Positions 48,470 through 61,944 of a stretch of 64,000 nucleotides of DNA are shown in pieces. Position 1 is the first letter of the stretch; each line of letters opens with the position of its first letter. A program made the position numbers and the translations under genes. The DNA is from Hermodice carunculata (taxonomy: Eukaryota > Annelida > Polychaeta > Eunicida > Amphinomidae): positions 78,690,993-78,754,992 of the forward strand of contig OZ026616.1 of NCBI GenBank assembly GCA_964020975.1. The letters are read 5' to 3'. The notes under the pieces were generated by a model. It ran no database searches and was not told the DNA's origin. It saw only the letters and a list, made by a program, of their open reading frames with translations.

Positions 48470-50593
48470 TTAACTGGGTTGGATGTTTCCATCTTCAAAC
48501 ATTTTATCCTCTTCCATGATTTTCCTTTTTGGCAAAGGGGTCCTATAAGCGCTCTGTCTTATAGTTGAATGTCTTTGTATATCAATCTTCACAGTGTCCA
48601 ATTCACATAATCCATGTGGATCTGTTTTTCACTAAATACATCATTAGATTTATCTAATACGGTATCTATAGAAGAATGTCCTGTATACCTATCTGGTTTA
48701 TTACAGTTGAATTCTGTTTTCCATGTTTGTTTACAACATCGATACCATATTTGTTTTTACATGTTTATGGCCAAACTTTCCTAAACCATGTCAGTTTCCA
48801 TTTTGGATAGTTTACAATGCCCTGTCCATTTTCCAAAAGGTCATGACCTAAAATCAAGTCTTGAGAAATTCGTTTTACAATTATGACTTTTGCAACAGTA
48901 GCATTGCCAATTTTGACTTCAGTTTGTCCCTGAACATTTACTTTTTCTCCCAAAACACTCACAATGTACAGACATGGTTGAAGAAGTTTGGGCCTTCCTG
49001 TACTACTACACAACTTATCAGAGAGTCTCTGGCACAGCAAGATAACACTAGCTCCAGTATCTAGGACTGCAATACACTGAACTCCCGAGAGAGTTAGAGC
49101 AAAGTCCTACCAATTCCCACTATGGCCTGCTGGAGACACTATTTTAAACAACTCTACTGCATTGTTTGCTGTTGTCTGTCCATTCTTTGTGCAGTGGTAT
49201 GTTGAGTGGCTGCTTGCTTTTTCCCCAGTCTACAGCTGGATGTTTCATTTTGTCATAGTAAAAACATTTGCCTTGGATGGCACGTCAGGGGGACTGTATA
49301 GCACTGCAGGGTGGTCTGGTCTGTCTAAGCAGGTTTTGCCTTGTCTGTAGCTTGTTCAGCCTGGCCTACAACTTCTGTTTTTTGGCACAGTCCTCTGACA
49401 CTCCAAGAATGTCCTTTAGTCCTTCCACCACAACTCCAACTTCCCTGGGTTCTTCTCGGCATGCTCCCATGTCCAGTCCGTGAAACATTTTCAGTCAAGC
49501 TTCCTGTTGTTCTGTGTACTTCATTGCATCTTTTAACTTTTTGAGTCGGGATTCCACAATCAATTTCTTGGCAAACTCTGCGCTATTTAGAGCCTTTGTG
49601 TAGGTTCTAATAATGGCTCTTCTTGCATACATGCTCCGTTGTCCTGGATATGCACGTTGTGCAGTTTCTCAAATTTTTCTATTAAAATGTCCTGGATTCT
49701 CTTACTCAGTCTGCATTATTTTGTTGAGTTCATTTTACAAATGTTTTTCTTCATTTGCCGATAGAAAAGCTTTTCTCATGGGTGCCTTCAAGTCTTCCCG
49801 TTCCATTGCTCTGCGGGTTAGTTGTAAAGAAAGGAACAGTTCCACCTGTTTCTCCTAGGATCTGGTTATGGTCCAGGTCACAACATAGATAACAGCTCTG
49901 GGTATGTCAGGCAAATATTGTTGTGCCATATCTCTCTCTTCGATCCATTCCCTCACATCATTGGCAACCTGTCCATCGCACTTCCAAATATACTTCACCA
50001 ATAATTTCAATTTTCCCCTTCTTTTATAATATATCTGGAAACCATTCCTTGGTTGAGGTCCTGCACCATCCTTGTGATGTCCTCGGTAAGGAACGTTATT
50101 TGGTATGGATTCATGATGAAATTGGGTCTTTAGTTTTGGTCTAACTATAAATTCCTGATTCATTTTAATGTTCTTTCGATCAAATGCTTCTCCCTCTCCT
50201 GCTGTTTGTATAGGCAGGTGAGTTTCTCTTCTAGTCTATATACTTACTTACTCATTTTTCTTCTCTAAATAATCTTCTTCTTTCTCTCTCCCTCTTATAG
50301 ACAACCAGTCATTCCATTCAACAAGTGCTGATTCAGTTATTCTCATCCGAGCCACGCATCTTGGTTGATCTTCCCTTGAAGTACTAGGAACTGGTTCTGG
50401 TTCGGGTTCTGGAGTCAGTTGAGGTGAAGGTTCAAGCATGTGGTGATGCCGATCTATAGTATCCTCTTGTAAATCAATGATGAAACAGTTGTCTTCTGAA
50501 TCTGAACTACTGAGAATTGTGTAGTCAAGAGCCTGTTGAGCCATCTGCTATCAGTCGATGAAAGGTGAAGAATCCTGGCAAGCTCCCCAATTA

Positions 50594-50639
50594 TGTAAAC
50601 CACCCAATTGGTTTATGGTGTGATCTGACTGCGTTTGAT
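50594..50639 (-). repeat. Inner edge of the 5' LTR of the LTR fossil
   Basis: 46 bases beginning TGTAAACCACCC on the + strand match 44920-44965 closely (about 38 of 46 by eye). Just left of it lies the expected primer-binding region, ending about 50 bases before the gag start. Confidence 0.65.
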
Positions 50640-53600
50640 GGTAAATAAGGTTGACTATGCATTACACAAGATAGGCTTTCTTTTGCAATGATGAAACAAC
50701 TCCTCCAGGTTCTGATATCATCCACTTCAAAGCTTTATCATTCTTGACCAATATTTCTTTGTTCTGTAGTAGATCTGATTAGGCTCATATCCCTGCAGCT
50801 CTTCTCAACTCTCTATAGTAAGAGTGACCACTCTGACTAGCATTACAAATGTGCCTTCTTTTGTACACACCTATGACTCATGAGCAGTGCAAAGTCCCAG
50901 GGAAAACCGCTACCCAGCAGAATTATATGCCGAGATCCAGTCAGAACTGGTTAAATCCTGTTTTTACTGACATTTCATAAAAGCGAGCTAGGGCGTAGTG
51001 ATGTCAAAACCCTAAATTATGTTTGTATTTAACTGTACACTGGCTCCCTCTATCAGTTATTGTGTATACAAAATTTTCCCTCCCACTATTCTCATACCGG
51101 AAATGACATATCCGGGTGAACAAGTTCACTCACAAATATAGTGGAAGAGACTACCCATTTATATGTACAGGCTTGTCATGATTAATACAATCTCAATTTG
51201 AGCTTGAAATATCATTTAATCAATTCTGGCAAGAATTAATTCCAATTTTATACAACACACTTTCATGTACTGCACAACCGCCAATCAATCACTGTCATAG
51301 ATAATTATTATATCCTGTAACTTGCTTTCACATCCTGTATTTACTCATTATCTCGTGACTGTAACTCAGTTATGTTCGTGCACAACACTCATCCTGGATT
51401 TAGCAGTTTGGGTTTTTCAAGTGTGTCAGCTATTACAATTTTTCACAATATTACCACTTTTACACTCTGGGGACTTCCAATGTTCAACCAATAGCAATTC
51501 AACCTTTAGGGGGTTTCCACTGTACTTCCCCTAATGCAAATATAATTCCCGATCAGAATCACTATGATTATTTGCTTGAGCCAACTATATCTTTACAATA
51601 GAACAGGGTAATTCCCTTAGGGACTTTTTGCGTAGTTATTGTTATGTGTGGGGTGAAGACTTTCCTCACAATATGTTGGGTAGCATTATAGCATTCAGAC
51701 AGTTTTTAGGCTTACCAATATCAAGGAATATTTACCACCACATGTAATGAATTTACCTCCAGGGGCCCCTTTGTCCAAGGAACATTTTGGATTCCTTCTA
51801 AATAATAAAAGAATGTTGACTTGTGCAATACAAGTATATGGAACTATATCATTGAAACTAATTTTAGGATTTTCATCCTGTAGACCTATTAGCACTTAGT
51901 ATTTTCCAGTGCTTATTCCAGGTCTACACTACTGAGTTTTCCCTTAGACTTATCTGATCTATTAAGGTATCTTATTAAGCCATATTAAGATGGAAACTAT
52001 GACAACGATTGGCATAAGATATTGCATGAAAGGGTTACAATGACACCTGCTATAGTACGGGAACTGCTAAAGGGTCACGTTATTATAATTACATTTAATT
52101 GTTTTCCAACATTCTATGAAAAAGAGGGCCACATAAAATATACTGAGTGGGGGGAAGGTAGGCAAATATTTCAGATTGGGTCAAACTGGTGGGCGACCGA
52201 ATAAATAAGGGCCTATCGAGCCAGGGCCCAAGTGTTCTGTCACACTTATTGGCAATGCTATATATAAAAAGGACATGTCTATACTAATACTGAGAGCTAT
52301 TTTCTTTTCGACTTGTGAAAATAAACTGCAGATACTTCTATGAAAAGCATTGACGGGACGGTCTACCTTCCACATGCATTGCTCCTATGACCTTCCAAAC
52401 AAGGTTACGGTCACCACAATGTAATCAATTGAAGAAATGCTGTCAATATATGCATGAAGTAAATTATAGGTTCATGTGACCTTTCAGCATTATTCCACTG
52501 CAGGAGAAGTTTTTATGGTGAAATAAATAAGATAAATAAATTAAGTAATATCCCAAAATAAAATATCTTTCATGAAATCTGTTTTTAACTGGCAGTCTCA
52601 AACTGTACATTTAAAAGAATCCCCATCAGCATGCTGCTCCACAACTATCAGTTCAACTGCAACATTCTGTTTTATTGTATCTCTCATGTGGCCGGTAAAT
52701 ACCTATCTTACTTTGAAGTTTTGTAATGAAAGTAAATTACCTTGCACTACAACTTAAAATTTTACACAAGGCACCAGCAACAACCAGTTGGCAACAAGTT
52801 CTCTATCTATTTTTTACAAACGAGTCACCCATTTTGGACTCTTAATATACATAAAGACTGGTTATTACAATTAATTTGCACATTTGTATAAAGGCAGGCA
52901 CACCCCTGGAGATTACAAGAGCTCAGACATGCATTGAATGGTAAACCATCCAAATGCTAAACATATACTTGCTCATCAAGCAAACTGATTACAATTAAAA
53001 GTGTATTTCAAATCTAGAGGATGATACACAACAAACAGAAGTACATAGATATACCACCATGATTACATAAATTGGTGCCACTTGGCAGGATTTTTGCATT
53101 GTAATGTATGCGAAAAATCAACTTTTTGCCTGGGCACTTTACTCTGTCCAAATCAGAGAGAAAGCATGGAACAATGCAGAGAACCTGCCACACAGCATCA
53201 AGCATGAAAGGTGGGAAAGTAGCATGCTTATCACTCAACTCACCTATATTAGATATTTTGCCCATTTTTGATGGACCGAACTTATGTGTATTAACTTTAG
53301 AGCAACTGCTTTTCTCTCTTCAAACTGTGATACTGTCATCTTCAATATAGGCTGTGTCAGTTTTAAATGTGAAATTTGTGAAGAATTTTAACGTTCATCC
53401 CTGGTCTTCTACACTTGCAAAGACTAGTGCACTTGTAGTTTTCTTTCCTGCAAGTTGTAATCCACAGACTGTTTGACAACTTGTGAAAGGAACTTTTCAT
53501 TAAGTAAAGTCCAATGACATGTTTGGTGGAGCAAACTATGATGGGTTTTTGAAGGTTAACAATCTCAAATTTCTTAACATGAAGGCTGCTAGTTTTAAAT

Positions 53601-54201
53601 ATGATTATGTAATTATTCAATTATCAAACAAAACACCTTTCTTGTAGTGGAAAACGAAATTGCTTTTTTCTTATTCTTATATACAGGATCTCTCTATTAA
53701 AAGACATATGTTGAAAGTAGCGAAAAGAGAAGGGTATTTTGAATGGCCTCCCATGGGAATAAATCTTACCTGCAGGGATACTAACACAACATTGAATTTC
53801 TAACAGAAGATAATTGGAAGCCAGCAAATATATGGGTTTATTTGTAAAAAAAATTGGGAATACTGTTGTTACCTTTGCCTGGCCAAGTCCAGTTACAACT
53901 TGCAAAACAAATTTTGGTTTTGCTCGCTCTATCATTTGGAAGCAAACTCAGATAATTTAAGAAACTACTGTATCCTGAGAAAAATCAGTAGTTGAATTAT
54001 TTTAACTCACGTCAATTGCCTTTTGAACTGATGAAACTGACAGGTTATATGGGATCAGTTAACCAGTGCCTCGCAATTAATGTAAACAAGATCTAAAAGA
54101 CTTTGTCTACTAGGTAAAATCTGCAATTGATTTTGTTTATTGTGGTTTCCTTTGCTGCTGTTGCACAGAGATAGGATTTTTACATTAACAATTTCAAGTC
54201 G

Positions 54202-54267
54202 GAGTCCGTGTATATGCAGACTCAAGCAAATTACTGCTGCAGTGGGAGTCCGGGTATATACTGACTC
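54202..54267. repeat. Two 22-base hairpin units, GAGTC...GACTC
   Basis: Units at 54202-54223 and 54246-54267 share GAGTCCG, GTATAT and GACTC and differ at about four positions. Each can fold with a 5-base stem. They start 44 bases apart. Confidence 0.6.
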
Positions 54268-54924
54268 GCCTTCCTACATCCCTTTGAAGGTTAGGGTTGC
54301 ATGAGAGAGCTGTGGAATTGTGCTAAATATCATTTGTATGATGTACATTTGCCAGGCATAGCATTAATTTGGCAAACGAAATGCCACTGTAAATTTTGTA
54401 TGGGTTTTGAAGTTGTAGCAGGCACCTGTTAATACTAATACGTGTAACAGGTCACGTGGTGACCATTGCATCTTGGCAGGTGGAGGCAGTCAAATGGAAG
54501 TACCACTTAGTTTTGTGAGGCAACATTATGGCAAATTCCTTACTGATTTATTAATTCCAGTGTGAAAGTAGTATGAATTGCAGAAAAAAAGGTGTCATTT
54601 ATGATCTCTGCAGCATTTCCTGGCCTTTAAAGGCATATTAAGGATTGAGTCATAATGTTTTTCTTGCCCAATAAAGATAAAGCTTGATGGAAAAGGCAAA
54701 AATCCAAGATGGTTGCCATGTCACTAGACCTGAAGTGACCTTGACATTATTTTAGCAACGCATTTCTTAGGTCTATTTGTAGAATTCCTGTGGCAAAGGT
54801 TACTAACTCACAGACTTTCAAGACACATTATGCTCATGAATGTGTTTTAATTGAAATAATCTGAATTCATGTGACTGTATAGATTGCATTAAGTGGCCAC
54901 TTATCAAAAGAGCTGATAAACATT

Positions 54925-54938
54925 GTTGCCATGGCAAC
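54925..54938. repeat. Second GTTGCCATGGCAAC palindrome
   Basis: Identical 14-base core to the one in the piggyBac-like element at 47127-47140. The surrounding sequence (54640-55050) has a similar style, including CCTTTAAAGG at 54628, hinting at a related element. Confidence 0.5.
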
Positions 54939-55329
54939 TGTCCTGAATTGTATTTTATAAGAACGATGTATTTTTCAAAAGTCAAGGGCATGAATGTATA
55001 TTGTGATATGACCTGTGAAGCTCCCAGCACTAAAAAAGGATGCAACCTTGGTGAACCATTTCATATTGTTAAGCATTAGTTATTTTGCAACATGTCAGAA
55101 TATGAATCAATACTTTGGTTACTGTGGCAGCCAAGTGTTACACCTATTATTTTCATTTTGACACACGCAGTGCCAGAGAGCACTACTTCCACTGAACAGG
55201 GTGATATATATAGGTAAGATGACTAGTTATATAATACATACAGAATAGATTGGGTCTAAACTTTCAATTGTATACCAAAATCCCCAGACACAGGCTACAT
55301 AAGCCAATGAAATAGCCCAGACTAGAAAG

Positions 55330-57740
55330 TTTTAAAATGTTGCAAGCACAGAATCAAATTCCACTTTCTGATGACCCCCGTGTGCTGCAGCCATAGCAGC
55401 TACAGGCTGCAGCTGCACCAGAAGAACCCGATCTCTTTGCTGCCATTGCACAAGAATTTCAAGAAATCCAATTTGAACTGCAGATTAACTCACTGGCCAG
55501 CCAAATTGAGTCTTTTGCAGAAACCGGTGCATGTAATATCCACACCTGGATATAGGAAATGGACAAAATAGGTGTGTGGCATAAAAAAATATCAGTCAAC
55601 CACCTGAGAAATTTAAAGGGGTGTTGAATATAGCTGTAAAAGAGAAATTAGCAATCACACTTTTGAGTTGTGCAGATGGGAGACCTATGGATATAGGTGA
55701 GGCAACTGGGACCTAATCATCAGCAAATAAATTTGCTGATTAGAAATTAATGCTGACAGAAGTTTTGACATTAGGGAGATCGAAAAACTGACATGCAAAC
55801 CAAGACCCGTTCCACCTACAAAGGTAAAATATTAACATGGACAGCAGATCGGGCACTAGTCTGAGGTAATTGTGAGAAAGTTGGACATGTGTATAGCAAG
55901 TGCAGGGAAAGACAAATTGCAATTTGAAGAACAAAGGACAAACAGAAATAGTGAACAGCAACAGGGAAACTGCTTAACCCTGACATAGATTAAAAATATG
56001 GGGGGGAGGGGGGGCGTCTATGCCAGGTGTATTACTATCAGAAAGTGAACCTATTCAAGCCCCCACAGTTAAATTTAGTATTGAGAGACAAAAACTTTGG
56101 GCAATACCAGATCCAGGTGCCAACATATTCATTGTGTCAACAGTATGTTTCAATACACTTGCAAAGAAATGCAAAGGAACATTAAGAGCCAAGAGACCAT
56201 CACATTCTCTCAAGCTTAGCTGGACATAAATTGGTTTCTTTGGGCTCTACACAAATTGACTTAGAAATTAAAATTTTTAGTTTCATTTGAAATAGTGATT
56301 GGTGATACCAGGCAAGTTTTGCTGGCTTTGTGGCTACCATCAAGGCAACTTGGATTATGAAAAGACAAATATTAGAGTTGAAAACCGAATTACACTTTTT
56401 AAACTTAAACCAGACATCAAAGAGAGTGCTACTGGTACAACTAGCAGAGAAAATTTGTGTATCACCAGTACCTCATGTTATTGCTGCAATTGAAATTCCA
56501 GGGCTCGACAGATCTGGCAGTTATTACATTTCATAATTGTTTTAAACATATTTTATTCAATTAAAGTACATTGTTCTTGTAACAAACATGTATGTAACGT
56601 GTCAGCCCTATTTTGATCCCTCTTCTGAGAAAAAGATAAGTATGGACATACGTGGAGTCGGGAACATGCTGCAGATGACAACATACAGACAAGACAAGAC
56701 AGACAGCGGGGCTATGCCAGTAATATTTTATAACCCATGTAACCTATACAAGTGACTGCCGGGCACAATTAGATGATGCTCCAGTGTTGTTGGAATTATC
56801 TGGTGCAATGATACCAGATTGCTTAATTTAAGGAATTACTGACAATAAAAAACAATAACCTATCATGAACCAGACTAATACCTTGGTAATCTTTCCACCT
56901 GCAACTGATTTGGCTACAACTAAAAAGCTAGTGAAAATCAAATTGATGAAATTTCTGACATCAGTGTGCAGCAGAATATCTTAAATTGTGATGTAGTGGA
57001 ACTTAGAAGTCAGACCGCCACAAATCAAAAACACAATGTGACTTTCAAATTGGATCCTGTAACACCTGCCCAAAAAGGTAGATTAGAAACTTTGAAAGAA
57101 CAATATTCTGACACATTTACCTCAAAGGATACTAAACTTGGCCAAACAAAACCTGCCATCCACAGGCATTGACACAAGTAACCCTCCTATTAAACAAGGA
57201 GCCTATACAACCCTACTTACATTAAGACCAGAACTTGACAGGCAATTTCATGACTTGTTGAAAGCTAACCTCATTAGACCCTCCAGCAGTGCACACAGAG
57301 CCCCAATAATATTAGTTCCAAAGAAAGATTATGACTATACATTAAAGATAGATTATAGAAAATTAAATCAAACCATTGTTATAATGTTTATCCCCTACCA
57401 AACATAGAGGCTCTAATTTCACAGTTGGGAACTGTAATTATTACGGTAACTAAGGCATGAAATCCGGCTTTCTCCAACTGCAATTAAAGGACTCTGACGG
57501 ACATTAAATGAAAAAAATATTTGAAAGGTGAGAAAAAATTCGGGGCCAATCTGCTCAGTCGCCTAAGTGCAAGGGCAAGCCCGAAAACTAGTTTAGATAT
57601 AATTGAAACAGATGGTCCCAATATGATAGAGCCATATCACAACAATGAAGTAAATGAAGTAGACCATACTGCTACACAGCAATTACTCCAAGATCTTTTG
57701 AAACTGCCCAATGAAAATGAAAATACCGGTGCATGATAAA
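55330..57740 (+). mobile_element. Fossil LTR retrotransposon, Ty3/Gypsy-like, + strand
   Basis: An old, broken and internally shortened copy with about ten breaks by eye. Parts in order: gag remnant (about 55340-55950) with a degraded zinc knuckle near 55870-55915, protease region (56020-56230), a less clear stretch, the N-terminal part of the reverse transcriptase (about 57060-57480), and a short piece from the RNase H-integrase junction (57520-57736). Flanking LTRs were not identified. It lies on the opposite strand from the fossil at 44.9-50.6 kb and looks like a different family. Fossil; not functional. Confidence 0.65.
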
Positions 57741-57744
57741 TTTC

Positions 57745-58280
57745 AATATTGCACATTATTCACAGCATGGACAATGACTCATTGGATCCAGACCAAGATT
57801 TACTCTACATATTTCTTACCCTGAAAGTGTAAAACACTTCATACCCAGGACATCAGTGATAATATTAAAATTGTTATCTTGAAAATATGATGTACAGGTT
57901 TCTCGTGCCATTTCAAATTATTGCCGTATTTCAATGGTCAATTGACAGACTCTGTCAATCTGGTACAAATAAAGTCTTACTCAGTTGCGTTCCTGTTTCC
58001 AGATATTTGGAACCTGTCCACAATCCCTGGAAAGGAACTCAATTCTAGATTGATGTAAGTAATATTTACTGGAAGATGTAGGACCGTGCCCCTTTCTGAA
58101 ATGAACACTGCTCTTGATCATGCAAAACATACCTAAAAACAATGACAATATCTTCTGTCACCACTGATATTTCAACAATTATTGGTATCATTTTTAACAC
58201 TGGCGATGGCATTTTGTGCCATTTCGTTAGTTCTGTACTTTTGTTGAGTTAAAATGTGGTCTTAAAAATATTAAAAGCTC
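57745..58280. other. No feature recognised
   Basis: AT-rich spacer between the second LTR fossil and the cysteine-rich family copy. Confidence 0.5.
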
Positions 58281-58283
58281 CAC

Positions 58284-58616
58284 TTGGCAAATAATTTTGG
58301 CAAACAAAATGATTTGGTTTTTGACATGCATGATCTTACTAGCCAGCCACCGATACAAAAAAGTGCGAACATGATTCCTGACCACACCACCATGCTTGGA
58401 GATGGCGCTACAAAAGATGCCATGAAAACCACTCTATTCAATAAGCCTTTTGGTGCTTTACGGACAGACAGCGAACTTCCATCACCTGCCTGTCCTGCCT
58501 ACCATTATATTTTGAAACACCACTGGGGCAGCCATCCAGCCATCATTGGTTTGATGAATCATTGCACTACATGTGCTTCAGATGACTATTACTGTGTTTG
58601 CACATTAACCAATTAA
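58284..58616 (+). other. Unassigned 110-codon frame before the cysteine-rich family copy
   Basis: Uninterrupted + strand frame ending in cysteine-containing CTTCASDDYYCVC. It could be the N-terminal part of the broken gene that starts to be recognisable at 58692, since it lies on the same strand only 76 bases before, but I do not recognise the sequence. Confidence 0.3.
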
Positions 58617-61152
58617 CTACAATAATGATGCCTACCCATGTTTCAGGCAGGAGAAAGACAATAGCTGTAGTCTACTTCCTAGAACTTTTGTGTGTCTTTG
58701 CACCCCATTACTACCAAAATTAGAGCTGAATTGAAAGCAGCAAAAGGCCATCCTGGTTATGGCAATCTTACTGATAAAACTGCTGCTGACTGCATCACAG
58801 ACTCTTTGTACCTGTCACTTAAGTGGATTTATACACCAGAGAATGATGATACATTTAGTGAGATTGAATCTGGAGCATGTTCTGCTTCTGTTTCAAAAGA
58901 CAAAGTTAAACAAATAGGTCATCAATACAGCCCAAATTATTGTGTACAGTTTTTCAAATGTTTGACAACATACTGTCAGACACATAGAAACTGGCTTATA
59001 CATCCATCGGGTGACATGAAGCAAGCTTCTTTTAGATTATTTGCATTCTATATGTGAGTGCATTGGATATGATACCATTCGCAGAATTAACACAACCATT
59101 GCAAATGTGCAAATTGATAGATACCTAATGAATGGCAATGTCTTCGTGCCTCCAAATTTGGTTTATGAGCGTTTTGTGCAATTTGCAGCTAATAATCTTG
59201 ACATTATTGAGGAAACACTTGATGGGAAAGGTACGTTTCATGTGACACAGATGGCTGCATTCCAAAGAGGGCCCCCAAATGTACATTATCAATTGTTTAC
59301 AGGGATTGGCAGCAGGAAAACATTGGAGGATATTCCAGAAGACCTTCTTAAAGTACCAGTGGCAAATTTTCCCACAAAAACCCAAAGCCAATATTTGCCA
59401 AACTACTCACCTCTGAATGGCTTAATGCTGCACCAGGCAGTATTGATGGCCCAGGATATGTAGGTTTAGATTTACTTTGGCTTATTTGTAGGCTACATTA
59501 ACAGATATCAGGATGGACACCCTTTAATCAAATCCTGTCTGTAAATGCAGCTCCTAGAACAACAGTAGGGTTCTTGCCAATAATTCTTGCCCCAGCACAC
59601 AAAGTAGATACAATTGTGACAGTGTTTTGTAGATGCCATGAGGTAGCCCAGAAGCTTGGCAACTCATATACTGTCATTAATTTTGACCAGGCATTATACT
59701 TTCGTGCAAAGGAAGTCATCTGGCTTTCCCCTGACAAGTTCCAGAATGTAATTCTGCGTCTCGGAGGGTTTCACACTGCTATGATCTACATGTCTATCCT
59801 TGGGCAACATTTTTAAGACTCTGGTCTGAAGGACATATGGCTTGAAAGTGGTCTGTTCACTGAGGTGACAAGTACAAAGATACTGGGTGGCAAAATGTTT
59901 AATATAGGGGTGTGGGCAAATAAGCTTACAATGGAGGCTCTTTGGAGAGAGCTCATGGACATGTTTCTGGGTTTGCTAGATCGGGAAGGCAAGTCATCAT
60001 TGCAAGACTTGATCACATGTGTAAAAGCAGTTTCAATTGCAGTTGAAAAAATGAATATGCAAAGGTTCAGGCTGGTGTGAAAGACATGATTGCAAAGACG
60101 CTCCATGTAGAAAGTGACCTTAAAGCCTTCTTGGAATCAAAGTCCAGCTACCCAACATTCCATTTTTGGAAGCAGTACATGAATATGGTTTCTGTACTGC
60201 TTAAATTTATCAGAGCTGAGCATGAGGGTTTATGGGATATCCATCAATCCACCTTCAGGCAAATGCTAGAGTTGATAGCCGTTTACAACCATGTTAATAA
60301 CATTAGACGGAGGATCATATATTACATTGACATGGCGGGGCTGGAGCACACGGCCTACTCTGTGCATAAGAAGTTCAAAGATGGCAATTTTGTTGTCAAA
60401 GAAACTGACAGTCCTTTCAACCAAGTGCACACTGACCAAGCACTGGATCATGTGAACAAAATGTGTAAATTGTCAGGTGGTTTGGTGGGACTAACCCGTC
60501 AGCAGTCAGCATTATTCAGATGGATGCTAACATGCTGTAACAGGATCTATCTCATTGATGGATTTGTTTTTTATCTGTAGATGTAGGTGATATATCCTAT
60601 CAATCACACAAAGAAATTCTTGCATATAGGCTGCAGAGAGAATGATTGAGATGTGAAACTTCTTGCAACACATCTAAAGTGGTTAAATCCCTTTGATCGT
60701 GACTCAGAACACCTTTTGGCAATCTCCTAATAATGTTGCTCCACAAGATATTGCCAGTGACCTTTTGTCAGCAAGGGAGACAGGCAAAGGCATTTACAGG
60801 AGGTAATAACAGATAGATTGGGACCAAATGCTACCAAAGATTTCTATGATGCCAGTGAAAAGTCAGAGCAAAAAACATTTGCAAATATGTACAAGGAGAA
60901 AGTACACACAAAAACTGGCATCACCTCTGTTATAAAGGCAGACAGAAACATCATGAAGCGGCTCTTTACAGCAGCTAACAGTGGACGCAGTGCTAATTTG
61001 CAGGAGCTAGTTAAACATGAAATGGCACCAGTACCCCTCTCACTTGCTAATATTGATGGCACACTTCTTTCACCAGACAAAGCTCCATTAGCACATTTTT
61101 GTAGTGGTTTTTGTGTGCAAAAGATTCCACCAGAACCCTGTTGAAGACATCT

Positions 61153-61745
61153 TTCATTATTGATGGTATGGCTCTAGTAAATGCAGTAATCAATAAACTT
61201 GGTACTGCATGGACTTTTGGTGATGTCGCTTCTGTTGTGTGCAAAAGTGTGTTTCAGCACTTTTCTCCCACATGTGATTGCTTTGTCACATTGTTTGACA
61301 CATACAACGCATATTCAGTGCAACAGGGAACTAGGGATGTTAGATCTAAACTTTCCAGGAAGATGAGACGGATTATAGATAGCCCTGGAGTTACTCTTCC
61401 TGATTCATGGCCATCTTTCATGGCTGTTCTGAAAAACAAGGCGAACCTGCGACGGTTCCTAGCCAATAAATTAAAGTCAAAGGCCCAAACGCTCACAACT
61501 AGTAAGAGCTTGTAGTCGCAGGTGGGTTTGACGACTGTGAAAAGGTGTATTCCCTACTGGGGAGCGACATGCAGCACTTATTCTACCCAAAAGGCAGATA
61601 AAAGGATAGTGTTGCATGCTAAATATGCTGCCATGGACAGGCACTGTCATGTTGTTATTCAAAGCAGGGACACAGATGTCTTAGTTCTGATGCTGGCTCA
61701 TGATACCACATGGTGCTCTGAGGGCAGTCATATTTTCCAGAGTTT
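61153..61745 (+). other. PIN/FEN-like nuclease region of the broken family copy
   Basis: IIDGMALVNAV supplies a conserved Asp after a hydrophobic strand, as at the start of PIN-like domains. CFVTLFDTYNAY follows at about 61279-61314, then KADKRIVLHA (form EADTRLVLHA in relatives) and VVIQSRDTDVLVLML. These acidic positions are where PIN/FEN nucleases bind metal. The later GCDTTS-type stretch that relatives carry (compare GCDYT in FEN1) was not found here. Assignment is by motif only. Confidence 0.45.
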
Positions 61746-61944
61746 ATGAACCTGAACGTTTGTCTCCAACCAGTGGCGCTCTGCATTTGCATCTATTAAG
61801 GTGTCTGTATCAGGTCCAGGTGTGGAAGAAAGCAAATATAGCCAAACCTCTAGTGTCTGACATACTCAAATCTGGATGGAAGCTGGATGATTTGGGTAGT
61901 ATTGCACCCATATTAATGAGCATAGAGCCAATGGCAAGTGTATG

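Larger units (their letters stand above)
44920..50639 (-). mobile_element. Fossil LTR retrotransposon, Ty3/Gypsy-like, - strand
   Basis: An old, broken copy with many breaks (ten or more by eye). Parts in - strand order: part of the 5' LTR (inner edge at 50594), an acidic gag start (50544-50248), further gag (50163 to about 49200), retropepsin-type protease (49040-48765), reverse transcriptase (interrupted by a later DNA element at 46954-48469, continuing to about 46640), RNase H (about 46330-45950), integrase with an H2C2 zinc finger and a C-terminal domain (45923 to about 44970), and a short 3' LTR remnant. The outer edge of the 5' LTR was not found, so the true right end lies beyond 50639, perhaps past 51 kb. 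A poly(A) tract lies at 46455-46479. Fossil; not functional. Confidence 0.8.
51000..55300. other. Region between the two LTR fossils, no host gene seen
   Basis: Probably contains the rest of the 5' LTR of the first fossil at its left side. A - strand frame at 53620-53363 ends in a cysteine-rich stretch (TCRKENYKCTSLCKCRRPG) that might be a scrap of the same family as the cysteine-rich protein at 58.7-62.1 kb; otherwise nothing was recognised. Confidence 0.4.
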
